Positions 8,517 through 17,460 of a stretch of 64,000 bases of DNA are shown here, one piece after another; the first letter of the stretch is position 1, and each line of letters starts with the position of its first letter. Under the pieces are notes generated by a model that had not been told where the DNA came from, ran no database searches, and was given only the letters and a program-made list of their open reading frames with translations. Source of the DNA: Ignavibacteriae bacterium HGW-Ignavibacteriae-1 (GTDB taxonomy: Bacteria; Bacteroidota; Ignavibacteria; Kapaibacteriales; UBA2268). The DNA is taken from the NCBI GenBank assembly GCA_002839825.1, contig PGYU01000002.1:1-64000 (forward strand), written 5' to 3'. Made by a program: the position numbers and the translations under genes.

Positions 8517-9851
8517 CATCTCTTTTGCTATATCGTAATAAATTACATTTCTCATGCCGGCAAATTTCGTTTGTAAAGTCTTTTCGTCGGAGCAAACTGC
8601 AATCGTGAAGTTTGGCGAGGAAAGATGTTCGATAGCTTTGGCGGTGACTTCCTGAGCGGTGAGACTTGTGATTTTTTCGTAAAAACGATTGTAATAATCA
8701 AGTCCCAAATCGTCCGACAAGAGCGATTGAACCATATTGGCTATTAGCCCGGGCGTTTCGGTGCCACGAACAAATGAGCCATACATGAATTTGACACATC
8801 GGTCTAATTCTACATCAGTAAAAGGATTTTCAGCAAAAGAGTTCAACTCTTTGTTCAAAAAATCTATCGAATCGTTAATACCGTCGCTATTCAAGGATGA
8901 AAATGCCGTGAATATCGAAAAATGTTTCAGCGAATCTATTGTGCTGCCGGCGCCATAAGTCAGCCCCTTTTCTTCGCGCAAGTAAGCATTGATGCGTGAC
9001 ATGAAAAATCCGCCCAGAATCGTATTCGCCACCTGCAGTATAGGGAAATCCTCATGTTTTTTGGGAATTGTAGTTCTGCCCAATCTCAAAACAGTTTGCG
9101 AAGCATTTTGTTTGGGTGCCAATATGATTGATTTGACAGAGTTTGGTTCAATATGCTCATCATCGAACTTGATTCTTTTGATTGCCCCCAATATTCCGGC
9201 TGTGGTTGAGTTCAGTTCCGCATCGCCAAAATTGCCGGTTACAATAATTACCTTTAGCGATGGCAAAATATTATTTACCAAAACATGCTTGCAATCTTCT
9301 AAACTTACAGACATTATTTCCGCTTTATTGCCCGAACGCGGTCGCTCATATGCAGTTCCGTTCAAAAGGTACTTGTTATATGCCAATTGACACACAAATC
9401 CCGAATCGGACAGATTGAAGTCAATATTTGCTGCAAGTCGCTTTTTGATGCTATCGAGCTCGTTTTGCTTCAAATCCAAATCCGTCACACTTCGTAAGAG
9501 CATATCCAAACATTTCAAATAATGGTCCGATGGCGAGGAAAATGTCAAAGCTGCATCATTCCAAAATGCCAAAGCATTCAACGACGCACCGAAAAACTCA
9601 AATTTATCGGCTACATCATTTTCGCTCATGCCTTTGATTGAAGATAGGAGCAATTGCATAGCTATTTGAGTGCTTCCCGGGATTCTTTCAGCCGAACTTC
9701 CGCGACCGAACACCACTTTGAGGTGAATCAAGGGTTGCGTTTCGTCTCGGTATGATGCTATTGTGACATCATTGCTATCAAAAGAGCGAACCTTTGGGAA
9801 TGCGAAAACGTTCGGTTCCTTATTAAATGGCGGTTTTGTACGGTCTATCAT
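8511..9851 (-). CDS. M16-family peptidase-like protein lacking the zinc motif
   Basis: 446 residues with the two-lobed M16 (pitrilysin / processing peptidase) fold. The second-lobe landmark 'RINAYLREEKGLTYGAGSTI' (R...Y pair) is clear at about 285. The region where active members carry HxxEH reads 'ERIPGSTQIAMQLLLSSIKG', with no His-x-x-Glu-His, so the protein should be catalytically inactive. In many bacteria such subunits pair with an active M16 partner, but none lies nearby. There is no signal peptide. It overlaps the upstream Nudix gene by 4 bp (ATGA type), so the two are translationally coupled. Confidence 0.85.
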   Translation of the reverse strand: MIDRTKPPFNKEPNVFAFPKVRSFDSNDVTIASYRDETQPLIHLKVVFGRGSSAERIPGSTQIAMQLLLSSIKGMSENDVADKFEFFGASLNALAFWNDAALTFSSPSDHYLKCLDMLLRSVTDLDLKQNELDSIKKRLAANIDFNLSDSGFVCQLAYNKYLLNGTAYERPRSGNKAEIMSVSLEDCKHVLVNNILPSLKVIIVTGNFGDAELNSTTAGILGAIKRIKFDDEHIEPNSVKSIILAPKQNASQTVLRLGRTTIPKKHEDFPILQVANTILGGFFMSRINAYLREEKGLTYGAGSTIDSLKHFSIFTAFSSLNSDGINDSIDFLNKELNSFAENPFTDVELDRCVKFMYGSFVRGTETPGLIANMVQSLLSDDLGLDYYNRFYEKITSLTAQEVTAKAIEHLSSPNFTIAVCSDEKTLQTKFAGMRNVIYYDIAKEML

Positions 9852-10513
9852 GATTCATCCGGATTTATTAGTTCATAAATATCTAAAAATTCTCTTAAAA
9901 TCATTGAAGTGGCACCCCAGAGTTTTGCTTTCGGGTGCACATCCCAAAATGGTATTGTTACGAGTTTATCTTCAAATTTTGATTCTTCGTGTTTGAGCAA
10001 ATCAACATCAAGCAAGGTTTCAACGCTCACCCAAAAGTAATCTTCAACCTCGTCAGGGTTAATCACAATATTCGGAGGCGAATCAACATATGCTACAATC
10101 GGAGTAATGAGCGATTTCGATGGCGGCACAAACAATGGCGAAAGCTCGCAAACCACGTTCACGAGCGACGGTTCGATTCCCGTTTCCTCGTGCGTTTCGC
10201 GTAAAGCAGTCATCACAGCCGTTTCTCCTTCTTCCATTCGTCCACCGGGAAAACTAATTTGCCCTTTGTGACTATTCACTTTTTCACTTCGCAAGGTAAA
10301 AAGGATTTGAACGTCATTATTTTGTTGTGAAAGCAAAATCAAAACAGAACTTTTTTTATACTCGCCCGAAGGAGCAAAATTTCTAAAGCTGACACCCCGA
10401 AACGTAGGCGCCATCTTGATATGCGAATCAAAACCGCTAAGATTTGACCCCGCCAATCGCTTAAATCTATCAATAATTTCAAAAAAAGTATGCATCGGAA
10501 TTGTTTGTTTCAC
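9848..10513 (-). CDS. Nudix hydrolase, CoA pyrophosphatase type
   Basis: 221 residues. The Nudix box is intact (G-G-R-M-E-E-G-E then RETHEETGI). It is preceded by the signature of the CoA pyrophosphatase subfamily, 'LFTLRSEKVNSHKGQISFPGG'. These enzymes cut CoA or its derivatives into phosphopantetheine and 3',5'-ADP. Cytosolic, with no signal. It is the first gene of a two-gene unit with the M16-like protein and is divergent from the alkyltransferase-like gene across 81 bp. coaE, which makes CoA, lies about 8 kb away, but no functional link is implied. Confidence 0.88.
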   Translation of the reverse strand: MKQTIPMHTFFEIIDRFKRLAGSNLSGFDSHIKMAPTFRGVSFRNFAPSGEYKKSSVLILLSQQNNDVQILFTLRSEKVNSHKGQISFPGGRMEEGETAVMTALRETHEETGIEPSLVNVVCELSPLFVPPSKSLITPIVAYVDSPPNIVINPDEVEDYFWVSVETLLDVDLLKHEESKFEDKLVTIPFWDVHPKAKLWGATSMILREFLDIYELINPDES

Positions 10514-10594
10514 TTAAAAAATTTGGAGCATCGAGATAAATATTATATATTTCAGTTTGGTAAATGTAGAATTTGCAAAAATATTTTTTTCTTT

Positions 10595-10933
10595 ATGAAT
10601 GTTGGCGAAAATATATTCGAAAAAGTGTACGAAATTGTAAAAAATATCCCTTTGGGTAAAGTTACAACTTATGGTGCAATTGCGCAAGCTATTGGCATCA
10701 AATCTTCGGCACGAATGGTCGGCTGGGCGTTGAACTCAGACCGCGGGAATATTACTATGCCTTATCACAGAGTAGTAAACAGAAACGGACAACTAACCGG
10801 CAAAAACTATTTCCATACTCCCAACATGATGAGAGAGCTATTGGAATCGGAAGGAATCAGCTTCGTAAACGAGTCAGTTGATATGACTAAGCATTATTGG
10901 TCACCTTTCGACAAGAATAATTTGGACGATTAG
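10595..10933 (+). CDS. MGMT-like (alkyltransferase-like, ATL) DNA-binding protein
   Basis: From ATG 10595 the protein is 112 residues and matches the C-terminal DNA-binding domain of O6-alkylguanine-DNA alkyltransferase: 'IFEKVYEIVKNIPLGKVTTY', 'GAIAQAIG', 'ARMVGWALN'. The acceptor motif PCHRV reads 'PYHRV', so the reactive Cys is Tyr. It therefore cannot transfer alkyl groups and should act like ATL proteins, which bind alkylated guanine and hand it to nucleotide excision repair. The frame extends 35 codons upstream, but that stretch has no family resemblance. The oxoamine synthase gene starts 39 bp downstream. Confidence 0.85.
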   Translation: MNVGENIFEKVYEIVKNIPLGKVTTYGAIAQAIGIKSSARMVGWALNSDRGNITMPYHRVVNRNGQLTGKNYFHTPNMMRELLESEGISFVNESVDMTKHYWSPFDKNNLDD

Positions 10934-10972
10934 TTAAATTTATATTAAAATTTTTAGAAAATGGAGTAAACA

Positions 10973-12166
10973 GTGGATTTATTCGAGAAATGTTACAATT
11001 TTACAAGGGTCGAGGAAGTTAAAGCCGCAGGATTGTACCCGTATTTTCACCCGATTGAGGAAAATGAAGGTCCGGTAGTCAGGGTGGAAGGCAGGGATAT
11101 GGTGATGGCGGGTTCTAACAATTATTTAGGGCTTACAGCGCATCCGGAAGTTAAAAACGCCGCTATAGATGCTATTGAAAAGTACGGAACGGGATGCTCG
11201 GGTTCCCGATATTTGACGGGAACACTTGATTTGCATATCGAACTCGAGGAGCGACTCGCAAAGTTTCTGGGATTCGAAGCCGTTTTACTCTTCAGTACAG
11301 GATACCAAACAGCATTAGGCGTAATTTCATCGCTTGTGCTGAAAGGTGATTACATCATCAGCGACAAGGAAAATCACGCTTGCATCGTCAATGGTTGTAT
11401 GCTTGCCAAAGGCGGATTCGCAGAATTCAAACGCTACAAACACAATGACATGGATGATCTCGAGAGCTTGCTCAAGACAATTCCCGAGAAAGCCGGAAAA
11501 TTAATCGTCACCGATGGCGTATTTTCCGTAACAGGCGAAATCGTCAACTTGCCCGACATGATAAAAGTAGCACACAAATACGGCGCAAGAGTGCTTGTGG
11601 ACGATGCTCACTCAGTCGGCGTAATCGGCAAAGGCGGCAGAGGCACAGCAAGTCACTTCAATTGCACAGACCAAACCGACATGATAATGGGAACTTTTTC
11701 AAAGACATTTGCATCGCTCGGCGGATTCGTAGCCGGACCCGAACGAGTAATCAACTATCTGAAGCACAATTCCCCTGCGATAATTTTCAGCGCCAGCCCA
11801 ACACCCGCTTCATGTGCATCGGCACTTGCAGCACTTACAATATTAGAACGCGAACCCCAACTCGTTGACAAACTCCTTGCAAACGCCGATTACATGCGCA
11901 AAGCATTCGGCAAAATGGGATTCAACGTCATAGATAGCGAAACGGCAATCGTGCCCGTCGTAGTCGGCGAAATCGAAATCGCCCTCTACACCTGGCGAAA
12001 ACTATTCGACCGCGGAGTATTCGTGAACGCATTCATACCACCCGGAGTACCGCCAAACATGAGCATGATGCGAACATCGTACATGTCATCCCACGAGAAG
12101 GAACATCTCGACCGAATACTCGAAGTATTCGAAATCTCCGGCAAAGAACTTGGCTTAATAAAATAG
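10973..12166 (+). CDS. Alpha-oxoamine synthase (serine palmitoyltransferase / KBL / BioF family)
   Basis: 397 residues, a PLP enzyme of fold type I that condenses an amino acid with an acyl-CoA. '[19 protein letters not shown]', 'GSRYLTGT', '[11 protein letters not shown]' (Asp210, His213) and the Schiff-base Lys244 in '[13 protein letters not shown]' are all present. There is no bioABD cluster or threonine dehydrogenase nearby. The '[10 protein letters not shown]' context resembles bacterial serine palmitoyltransferases, so sphingolipid synthesis is the favoured but unproven role. The start is GTG, supported by GGAG at 10963-10966, 6 bp upstream. A terminator follows. Confidence 0.85.
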   Translation: MDLFEKCYNFTRVEEVKAAGLYPYFHPIEENEGPVVRVEGRDMVMAGSNNYLGLTAHPEVKNAAIDAIEKYGTGCSGSRYLTGTLDLHIELEERLAKFLGFEAVLLFSTGYQTALGVISSLVLKGDYIISDKENHACIVNGCMLAKGGFAEFKRYKHNDMDDLESLLKTIPEKAGKLIVTDGVFSVTGEIVNLPDMIKVAHKYGARVLVDDAHSVGVIGKGGRGTASHFNCTDQTDMIMGTFSKTFASLGGFVAGPERVINYLKHNSPAIIFSASPTPASCASALAALTILEREPQLVDKLLANADYMRKAFGKMGFNVIDSETAIVPVVVGEIEIALYTWRKLFDRGVFVNAFIPPGVPPNMSMMRTSYMSSHEKEHLDRILEVFEISGKELGLIK

Positions 12167-12171
12167 AAAAG

Positions 12172-12201
12172 AAGCTGTCCCACAAGGGCAGCTTTTTTTT
12201 T
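12172..12201 (+). terminator. Rho-independent terminator
   Basis: AAGCTGTCC (12172-12180) pairs with GGGCAGCTT (starting 12186) around a short loop and runs straight into nine T residues. It begins 5 bp after the oxoamine synthase stop. Confidence 0.85.
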
Positions 12202-12220
12202 GTGAGGGACGAGACATTGT

Positions 12221-12600
12221 CTTATCCCCCCTCTTCTCAAGAGGGGGTTAGGGGGTGTTACGAAATTATTTTAGGATTAACTAATACAATTTAACCGCAA
12301 AGAACATCTTGAACAGGATTATCAAGATTTCAGGATGGACACGATTAAAATCAAAACTAAAACAATTTTAACCGCAAAGCCCGCAAAGAAGACGCAAAGA
12401 ACGCAAAGTTTTGAATTGGACAAAATGCCCCAAAATCCGCTCCCCCTCTATCAAGAGGGGGTTAGGGGGTGTGTTGTATTTTTTTGTCCTGAAATACGTT
12501 GACAAACATAGCCCATGAATTTATTCGTGGGTTATTTAGGACAAAGACAACCACCCCGTCTGCTGGCGCAGACACCCCTCAAGAGGGGAATTTATGCCGA
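12221..12600. repeat. Mosaic of small dispersed repeats
   Basis: This gene-free interval of about 380 bp is a string of short repeats also found elsewhere in the window. CCCCTCTTCTCAAGAGGGGG followed by TTAGGGGGTG lies at 12227-12258 and again, varied, at 12442-12474 (reverse copy at 18.03-18.07 kb). An 'ATCTTGAACAGGATTATC' unit at about 12305 has its reverse copy at about 17.97 kb. A CATAGCCCATGAATTTATTC palindrome starts at 12507 (copies at 17.5, 17.6 and 63.25 kb). An 'ACCCCGTCTGCTGGCG' plus CCCCTCAAGAGGGG hairpin lies at 12550-12590 (copies at 17.55 and 17.66 kb). No ORF is supported. Confidence 0.75.
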
Positions 12601-12646
12601 CTCCTTAGAGACAAATTCAGCATTTAGCCCACACTCATATATATTT

Positions 12647-12654
12647 TTGCATAT
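12647..12654 (+). promoter_or_regulatory. Candidate -7 element
   Basis: A TATTTTTG string lies about 60 bp upstream of the T9SS cargo gene and fits TAnnTTTG. No clear -33 element is seen. Confidence 0.3.
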
Positions 12655-14064
12655 AATAGGAAAATTTATTAAGTTAGCATAAGTATATGAACTGTTAAAG
12701 GGAATCATTATGTATTCCACCCAAAAAACTACTGTTATCGCAGCGTTAATCGCTGTACTGGTGCTATTTTCCTATGCTCATGCCAAACCGCCACCTGCTG
12801 ACTTGGGCTACGAACCACCTGACGGCTGGGAATTTGTTATGAAGTTGGACTCATTGTCAGGTTCCTTCTTACATTGTCACAACGATACTTGTTATTTTAC
12901 TGCGGCTTTTAGTGGGTCAAGAGAAATTCCTTTCTTTCATAGGCTTTCAACAGATGGTGGTGAGACTTGGGAAGATATAAAGGAAATCTATCCATTAAAC
13001 TTTAAAATGAATTCCAACACATTACATCGTATGACGTTTGATATGGGTGAAAGCCAATATTACTATGAATTATCGTATGATTTTTATAAGACAAGTGAGA
13101 GATATAAAGCAATTAATTTATCCCTTGGTGAGAAAGACTTATTAGAAAGTCCCATTGATACAAATACTCTGAATCTGTTCATGAGGGCAAGCAAAACTCC
13201 CATACGGAGGAAATTCATACTATGTCGGCACAAATATCTCGAAACGCAGGCAGGAACTGGGAATTGCTTGAATTGTTTCGATATTCCCATGGATTTACTA
13301 CATATCAATTCAATTTTGATTGGGCAGAAAAAGGGCATTGGTTCTACAAATCGGGTGACGGCTATAATGATTTGGATTACGAAAGGCAGCCCGACAGATA
13401 TTTCGAGACTTTCGACAACGGTAAAACTTTCAGAGAGATTAAGTTTGACCCGACAAACCAAGTTTCAGGATACCCATATACAACCAAATATTTTGGTTTT
13501 GATGGCATAAAAACTTTTAGAGATATGTTTAATGACCTTAATCAATATATCAGAGTAGTTGAATATGATGTCACCTTAAAAAGTTCTACTTTAAACGATT
13601 GGCTTTTTATAATGGATCCTTCGAAACCAAAATCTAATAATGATTCAGGCTATTTCAGAGCTTTATTCTCATATCATGAGCAATTTAAATCTTCTATGCC
13701 TTCACATATTTTTCTTCCTGTAATAGTTAATTACAAAGATCAGAAAATTGATAATAATATTTATCTTAACACTACTCTATATTCAACAATTGATAACGGT
13801 AAATCTTGGACTTTTTTAAATTTCTTAGATGAAGTTCCTCTATTAGGAAGAGTGCATTTAGACCAAGGTACAAATATTCTTTGGTTACAAACTATTGATG
13901 AGAAATATGAATCTGGACAGCATCAATCATACTTAAAGCGCTCCCTTTGGAAACTAAAGTTGCCTTGGGGAGCGTCAAGTGTAGAGGATTTCAAAGGCGA
14001 TGATGATAACATCTCTATATATCCCAATCCGGCAACGGAGTATGTAGAGATCCGTTCCTCCTAT

Positions 14065-14094
14065 ATCAACCCTACGGTTAACCGTAGGGTTGAT
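14065..14094. repeat. 30-bp perfect palindrome inside the T9SS sorting domain (1)
   Basis: Half-site ATCAACCCTACGGTT is followed by its exact reverse complement, centred on GTTAAC between 14079 and 14080. It begins on a codon boundary and adds ten codons reading INPTVNRRVD to the reading frame. Confidence 0.9.
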
Positions 14095-14144
14095 GAATCT
14101 TCTGACATAAAAATCTACAACACACTTGGGGAATGTGTAATGAC

Positions 14145-14174
14145 TGTAGAGACACGGCATGCCGTGTCTCTACA
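14145..14174. repeat. 30-bp perfect palindrome inside the T9SS sorting domain (2)
   Basis: Half-site TGTAGAGACACGGCA is followed by its exact reverse complement, centred on GCATGC between 14159 and 14160. It reads VETRHAVSLQ in the gene's frame without adding a stop. It is 50 bp from the first palindrome and unrelated to it in sequence. Confidence 0.9.
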
Positions 14175-14348
14175 AAGAATTGATGTGTCGCATCTGCCGT
14201 CGGGTGTGTATTTTGTAAAAATCACTACGAACAATCAAATTTATTTTAAGAAAGTTATGGTATTTAGGTAATCCTTCGAGTTATTGAACTAAGAATAAAA
14301 ATATGAGCGGATGTGCCGACATATTCAAAACTAATTTAGGAGATTTTT

Positions 14349-15794
14349 ATGCTAAATAATATTTTCAAAACATTTTTAATGATTAGTTTTCTAATCATTA
14401 CGCAACAAGCGTATGGGCAGAATTGGCCCGACTTCCCAAACGGTCAAAACAATGACCCGGTTTGGGGCAACTTGAGCGACAAAGTGTGGCACAAGAATAT
14501 GGAACTTGTATTACCTGTGAATTTTTCCGCACCTTTCGATGGTGAGCAATTCAGCACAGGCTATATAAAATATTTAGATGCGTTAGATGAACCTCAAAGA
14601 GGTCAATTTGTTTTGGTAGCAGTTAGTCAGTACGATTTTCATGGTGAAGTAGGGGAGAATCAGATAATCAATCATAATGATACAAACCAAAAATACTATG
14701 TCGGACCATCCCGCATACAAGTATTCGATGTAACCAATCCCCGAACGGCTTGCATTGCATTGGAAATTATGTTGAAAACAGCACCAACTGTCAACACTAC
14801 AGATGACACTACATTCACCCAGAGAGGAACATACTATACATTCAAAAACACAAGTATTTGGGTTGATAATGACGGACATACATTTCTTGCTGCAAATGTA
14901 CAAGAAAAAGATGGAGTTGAGATAGTAGCTGATAACCCTAGTATACCATGCGATCAGTCAATCCATTCAAGAGTTTTAATCATAGATTTGACAGCAGCAT
15001 TAAGCAAAGTAAGAGCAAGTGGTGCAGCAAGCAATGTTATTATAATTGGTGATGCAACAGACAGAAATTCCGCCTACGTACGTGGTGCCTCCGGTACAAC
15101 TTTCTCCGATGTTTATATTGGCTATATCAAACGTGATGATGACCATTTTACCACTAACTGGCACGGAGTTAAAGATCTTCAAAACAATTATATTAAAACT
15201 CCCTTAACAAGATGCCAAAATCATACTATGACTTGTGACCCCATGTCCAGCGTTTTAAGCATAAATCCATTGAATTTTTCAGAATTTTGTGATATTAATT
15301 CATCAACTGGAGCAAAAGAGAATGTTGTGAAACATGGTTATGTTGATTTATATTTGATGAACTCAATTAGTACCGACGGTAATTTTAGTAGCACAACTGC
15401 CTTTGTAAAGCCGACCCGCATAACAACTTCGGGCAACAAGCCAATTTGTGTTGACGTAGAAATTGGTACTGACACATATTATACACAACCTCACGAGGCA
15501 CATGCACACAGCATGAAAGTAATGGTTCCTCAAGGAACTCCTCCGAATACTTATGAAATACCTCATGCTACGGATTTCGTGGAAAATCAGATTATGTTGA
15601 ACGTAGCAAGTTTTGCAGACTCTAAAGAATATATAGATGATTATAGTATAGATAGACCTTTAGGTGGTGGAATTATATTCAAAGTTGATTGGAGCAGTGG
15701 CGGAACAAGCAATGCAACCGTAACTCAAGTGCAATATTGGGGCTACGGAGATGATAGGAGCCTGCCGAATGAAAAAGAACATACAGGATATTAG
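14349..15794 (+). CDS. Secreted protein of unknown function
   Basis: 481 residues with a Sec signal (MLNNIFKTFLMISFLIITQQ-AYGQ). The mature part opens 'NWPDFPNGQNNDPVWGNLSD' and is rich in Asn, Asp and Thr, as in extracellular beta proteins. 'SRIQVFDVTNP' and 'SRVLIIDLTAAL' recall LVIVD/beta-propeller blades, but only weakly. It has several His-rich spots ('QPHEAHAHSMKVM') and eight or so Cys, consistent with disulfides or metal binding. It ends '...DDRSLPNEKEHTGY' without the T9SS sorting domain expected beside the upstream cargo gene. The 3' end runs into repeat sequence, so a C-terminal domain may have been lost. Confidence 0.65.
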   Translation: MLNNIFKTFLMISFLIITQQAYGQNWPDFPNGQNNDPVWGNLSDKVWHKNMELVLPVNFSAPFDGEQFSTGYIKYLDALDEPQRGQFVLVAVSQYDFHGEVGENQIINHNDTNQKYYVGPSRIQVFDVTNPRTACIALEIMLKTAPTVNTTDDTTFTQRGTYYTFKNTSIWVDNDGHTFLAANVQEKDGVEIVADNPSIPCDQSIHSRVLIIDLTAALSKVRASGAASNVIIIGDATDRNSAYVRGASGTTFSDVYIGYIKRDDDHFTTNWHGVKDLQNNYIKTPLTRCQNHTMTCDPMSSVLSINPLNFSEFCDINSSTGAKENVVKHGYVDLYLMNSISTDGNFSSTTAFVKPTRITTSGNKPICVDVEIGTDTYYTQPHEAHAHSMKVMVPQGTPPNTYEIPHATDFVENQIMLNVASFADSKEYIDDYSIDRPLGGGIIFKVDWSSGGTSNATVTQVQYWGYGDDRSLPNEKEHTGY

Positions 15795-15829
15795 CGTTCC
15801 GTCAGTTGTTCCATAGTTAGTGTATCGTC

Positions 15830-15972
15830 AATTATTACAACTTAGGACTATAATTCAGATTTATCCCTATCTGTCAATTATAACAACTGACGGGACAGAA
15901 AATTATAAAGACTTCCGAAGTCTAACTCCACAATCATACTTCATCACAATCACAAAAATCATAGTTCAGACA
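15830..15972. repeat. Repeat-derived spacer with GACTTCCGAAGTC palindromes
   Basis: It contains AAGACTTCCGAAGTCTAACT at about 15908, inside a longer unit ending 'AAATCATAGTTCAGACA'. The same unit recurs at about 17.79, 17.85 and 18.15-18.19 kb. AACAACTG and CAGTTGTT strings form an additional inverted pair. No gene is supported. Confidence 0.6.
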
Positions 15973-17388
15973 TCATCTCAACCGTCCCAGTATTTTTCTA
16001 TATAGTTTTAGTAATCGGCGGGGTATTGCTTTAATAAATGTAGAGGGTGTACCAAGATTTAAGCGAAAATTTATGGAATTAACCTGCTTGAGAATATAAT
16101 CCGCACTCATATTTTCATTCAGCAATATGAAATCATTACCGGACTTGGGCTTAACTTTTAAAGTTAATAATTTATCCCAATCAATATTGTCTAAATCAAT
16201 CAAGTGCATGGCAACTGCAATATTCCAGAGCTCAGTTGCAGGCAGAGGTGTAGCGATACCGATGCCACATGTATTATTTTTGTGGCTCTTCTGAATCCAT
16301 CTAATCATCTCTTTCGATTGCTGCAATTCTTCTTTCGTCTCGGTCGGGGCACCGGCAATAAAAGACCCCATAACACTGACTCCTGCCGCGTTTAGAATTG
16401 TTATCGCTTTCTTATTAATCTCAGTTGAAGATTTGCCGGTTTTTAAGTATTGTGCAACTCTGTCAGAGCCGGACTCAATCCCAAATTCTACCTTATAAAC
16501 TCCCAGTTTTTTGAACAATTGTGCCCATTCTTCATCAATTTGCAGCGTTCTACCAGCCACATAATAGACAATTTTGCCCAATAAGTCTTTGTGTCCCAGC
16601 AAATCAATAATTCCTGAAACCCGCTTCTTGCTGCCCGTGAAAAGGTCGTCCTCAATCAATATCGCGTTAATGCCGAATTTTTTGTGAATATAATCAATCT
16701 CGTCGGCGATATATTCCGGAGAATTCATGCGGTATTTTTCCCACATTGCTGATGGCTGACAAAAAATACAGTTATACGGACAACCACGCGAAGTAGATAA
16801 TTGTGCATGTCGCAATCCGGTTCTGCCAAACCAGCCGAGATGGTCAGAAGTGATAATCCGCTCCAAGTCATTAATATTTTCCCTGTCGGGAATTGGGATT
16901 TCATCCAAATTACGAATCAATGGTCTTCGTTTGTTTATGATGACACTGCCATTTTCCCGATACGCAATTCCATCAATAGATTTGAAAGATAAATCGGAGA
17001 TGTCAGCGAAATTATCCACTATCTCGAGAAAGCTTTGTTCACCTTCGCCGATTACAGCCAAATCGAAATCTCCCTGCAACGACTCAGGCATTACAGATAT
17101 ATGGCAACCGCCGAATACAAGCAAGCTTTGGGGAAATTTTTGTTTTAGCAATTTGCTGATTTGGACGCTTTTTTTGAAATAATGGGTAAATGATGTTAAT
17201 CCAATGATATCAGGGGCAAAACTTTCCAAATATGACAGTTCATCTTCATCATAATTGAAAATTTTGATTACTACATCTTTCTTGGAGTACTTTTTGATAT
17301 AAGAGCTTAATGAGCATAATCCGGTCGGATAATAATTAACAGTCCTCTTTGACTCAGGATTTATAAGGGCTATTTTTGTTATTGCCAT
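15973..17388 (-). CDS. B12-binding-domain radical SAM protein
   Basis: 471 residues. Residues 1-135 form a cobalamin-binding Rossmann-like domain ('FAPDIIGLTSFTHYFKKSVQ', 'LLVFGGCHISVMPE', 'DLAVIGEGEQSFLEI'). The radical SAM core at about 190-400 has the cluster motif CPYNCIFC in 'LSTSRGCPYNCIFCQPSAMW' (Cys-x3-Cys-x2-Cys) and later 'GIESGSDRVAQYLKTGK'. The cobalamin-ligating DxHxxG motif is not seen, as in many members. Such enzymes methylate or rearrange unreactive carbons in lipids, tetrapyrroles or natural products. The substrate is unknown and no biosynthetic cluster surrounds it. It lies alone between repeat-rich spacers. Confidence 0.88.
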   Translation of the reverse strand: MAITKIALINPESKRTVNYYPTGLCSLSSYIKKYSKKDVVIKIFNYDEDELSYLESFAPDIIGLTSFTHYFKKSVQISKLLKQKFPQSLLVFGGCHISVMPESLQGDFDLAVIGEGEQSFLEIVDNFADISDLSFKSIDGIAYRENGSVIINKRRPLIRNLDEIPIPDRENINDLERIITSDHLGWFGRTGLRHAQLSTSRGCPYNCIFCQPSAMWEKYRMNSPEYIADEIDYIHKKFGINAILIEDDLFTGSKKRVSGIIDLLGHKDLLGKIVYYVAGRTLQIDEEWAQLFKKLGVYKVEFGIESGSDRVAQYLKTGKSSTEINKKAITILNAAGVSVMGSFIAGAPTETKEELQQSKEMIRWIQKSHKNNTCGIGIATPLPATELWNIAVAMHLIDLDNIDWDKLLTLKVKPKSGNDFILLNENMSADYILKQVNSINFRLNLGTPSTFIKAIPRRLLKLYRKILGRLR

Positions 17389-17460
17389 TTTTTTGTTACA
17401 TTTAATTCAAAATCATATATGCAAAATAATATAATTTTTATAATTTAAGCAAAATGAAGA

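Larger units (their letters stand above)
12710..14271 (+). pseudogene. Frameshifted T9SS-secreted protein with BNR-like segments
   Basis: Two overlapping frames make one protein of about 520 residues. The first half starts at ATG 12710 with a signal peptide (MYSTQKTTVIAALIAVLVLF...) and a BNR-like 'RLSTDGGETWEDI'. Family-like sequence leaves that frame around 13175-13222 and resumes in the frame of 13222-14271 ('ISRNAGRNWELL', 'TFDNGKTFREI', 'TIDNGKSWTFL'). A T9SS type A sorting domain ends the protein ('ISIYPNPATEYVEI', 'IDVSHLPSGVYFVKI'). The second frame has a stop at 13156, which fixes the shift to 13159-13222. This may be a true mutation or an assembly error. Two 30-bp palindromes are embedded in frame in the sorting domain. 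Confidence 0.75.

Noticed and set aside
13510-14271. Two separate overlapping genes at 12.7-14.3 kb
   Set aside because: The second frame has no signal peptide and lacks its own upstream spacer, while together they form one signal-to-sorting-domain protein.
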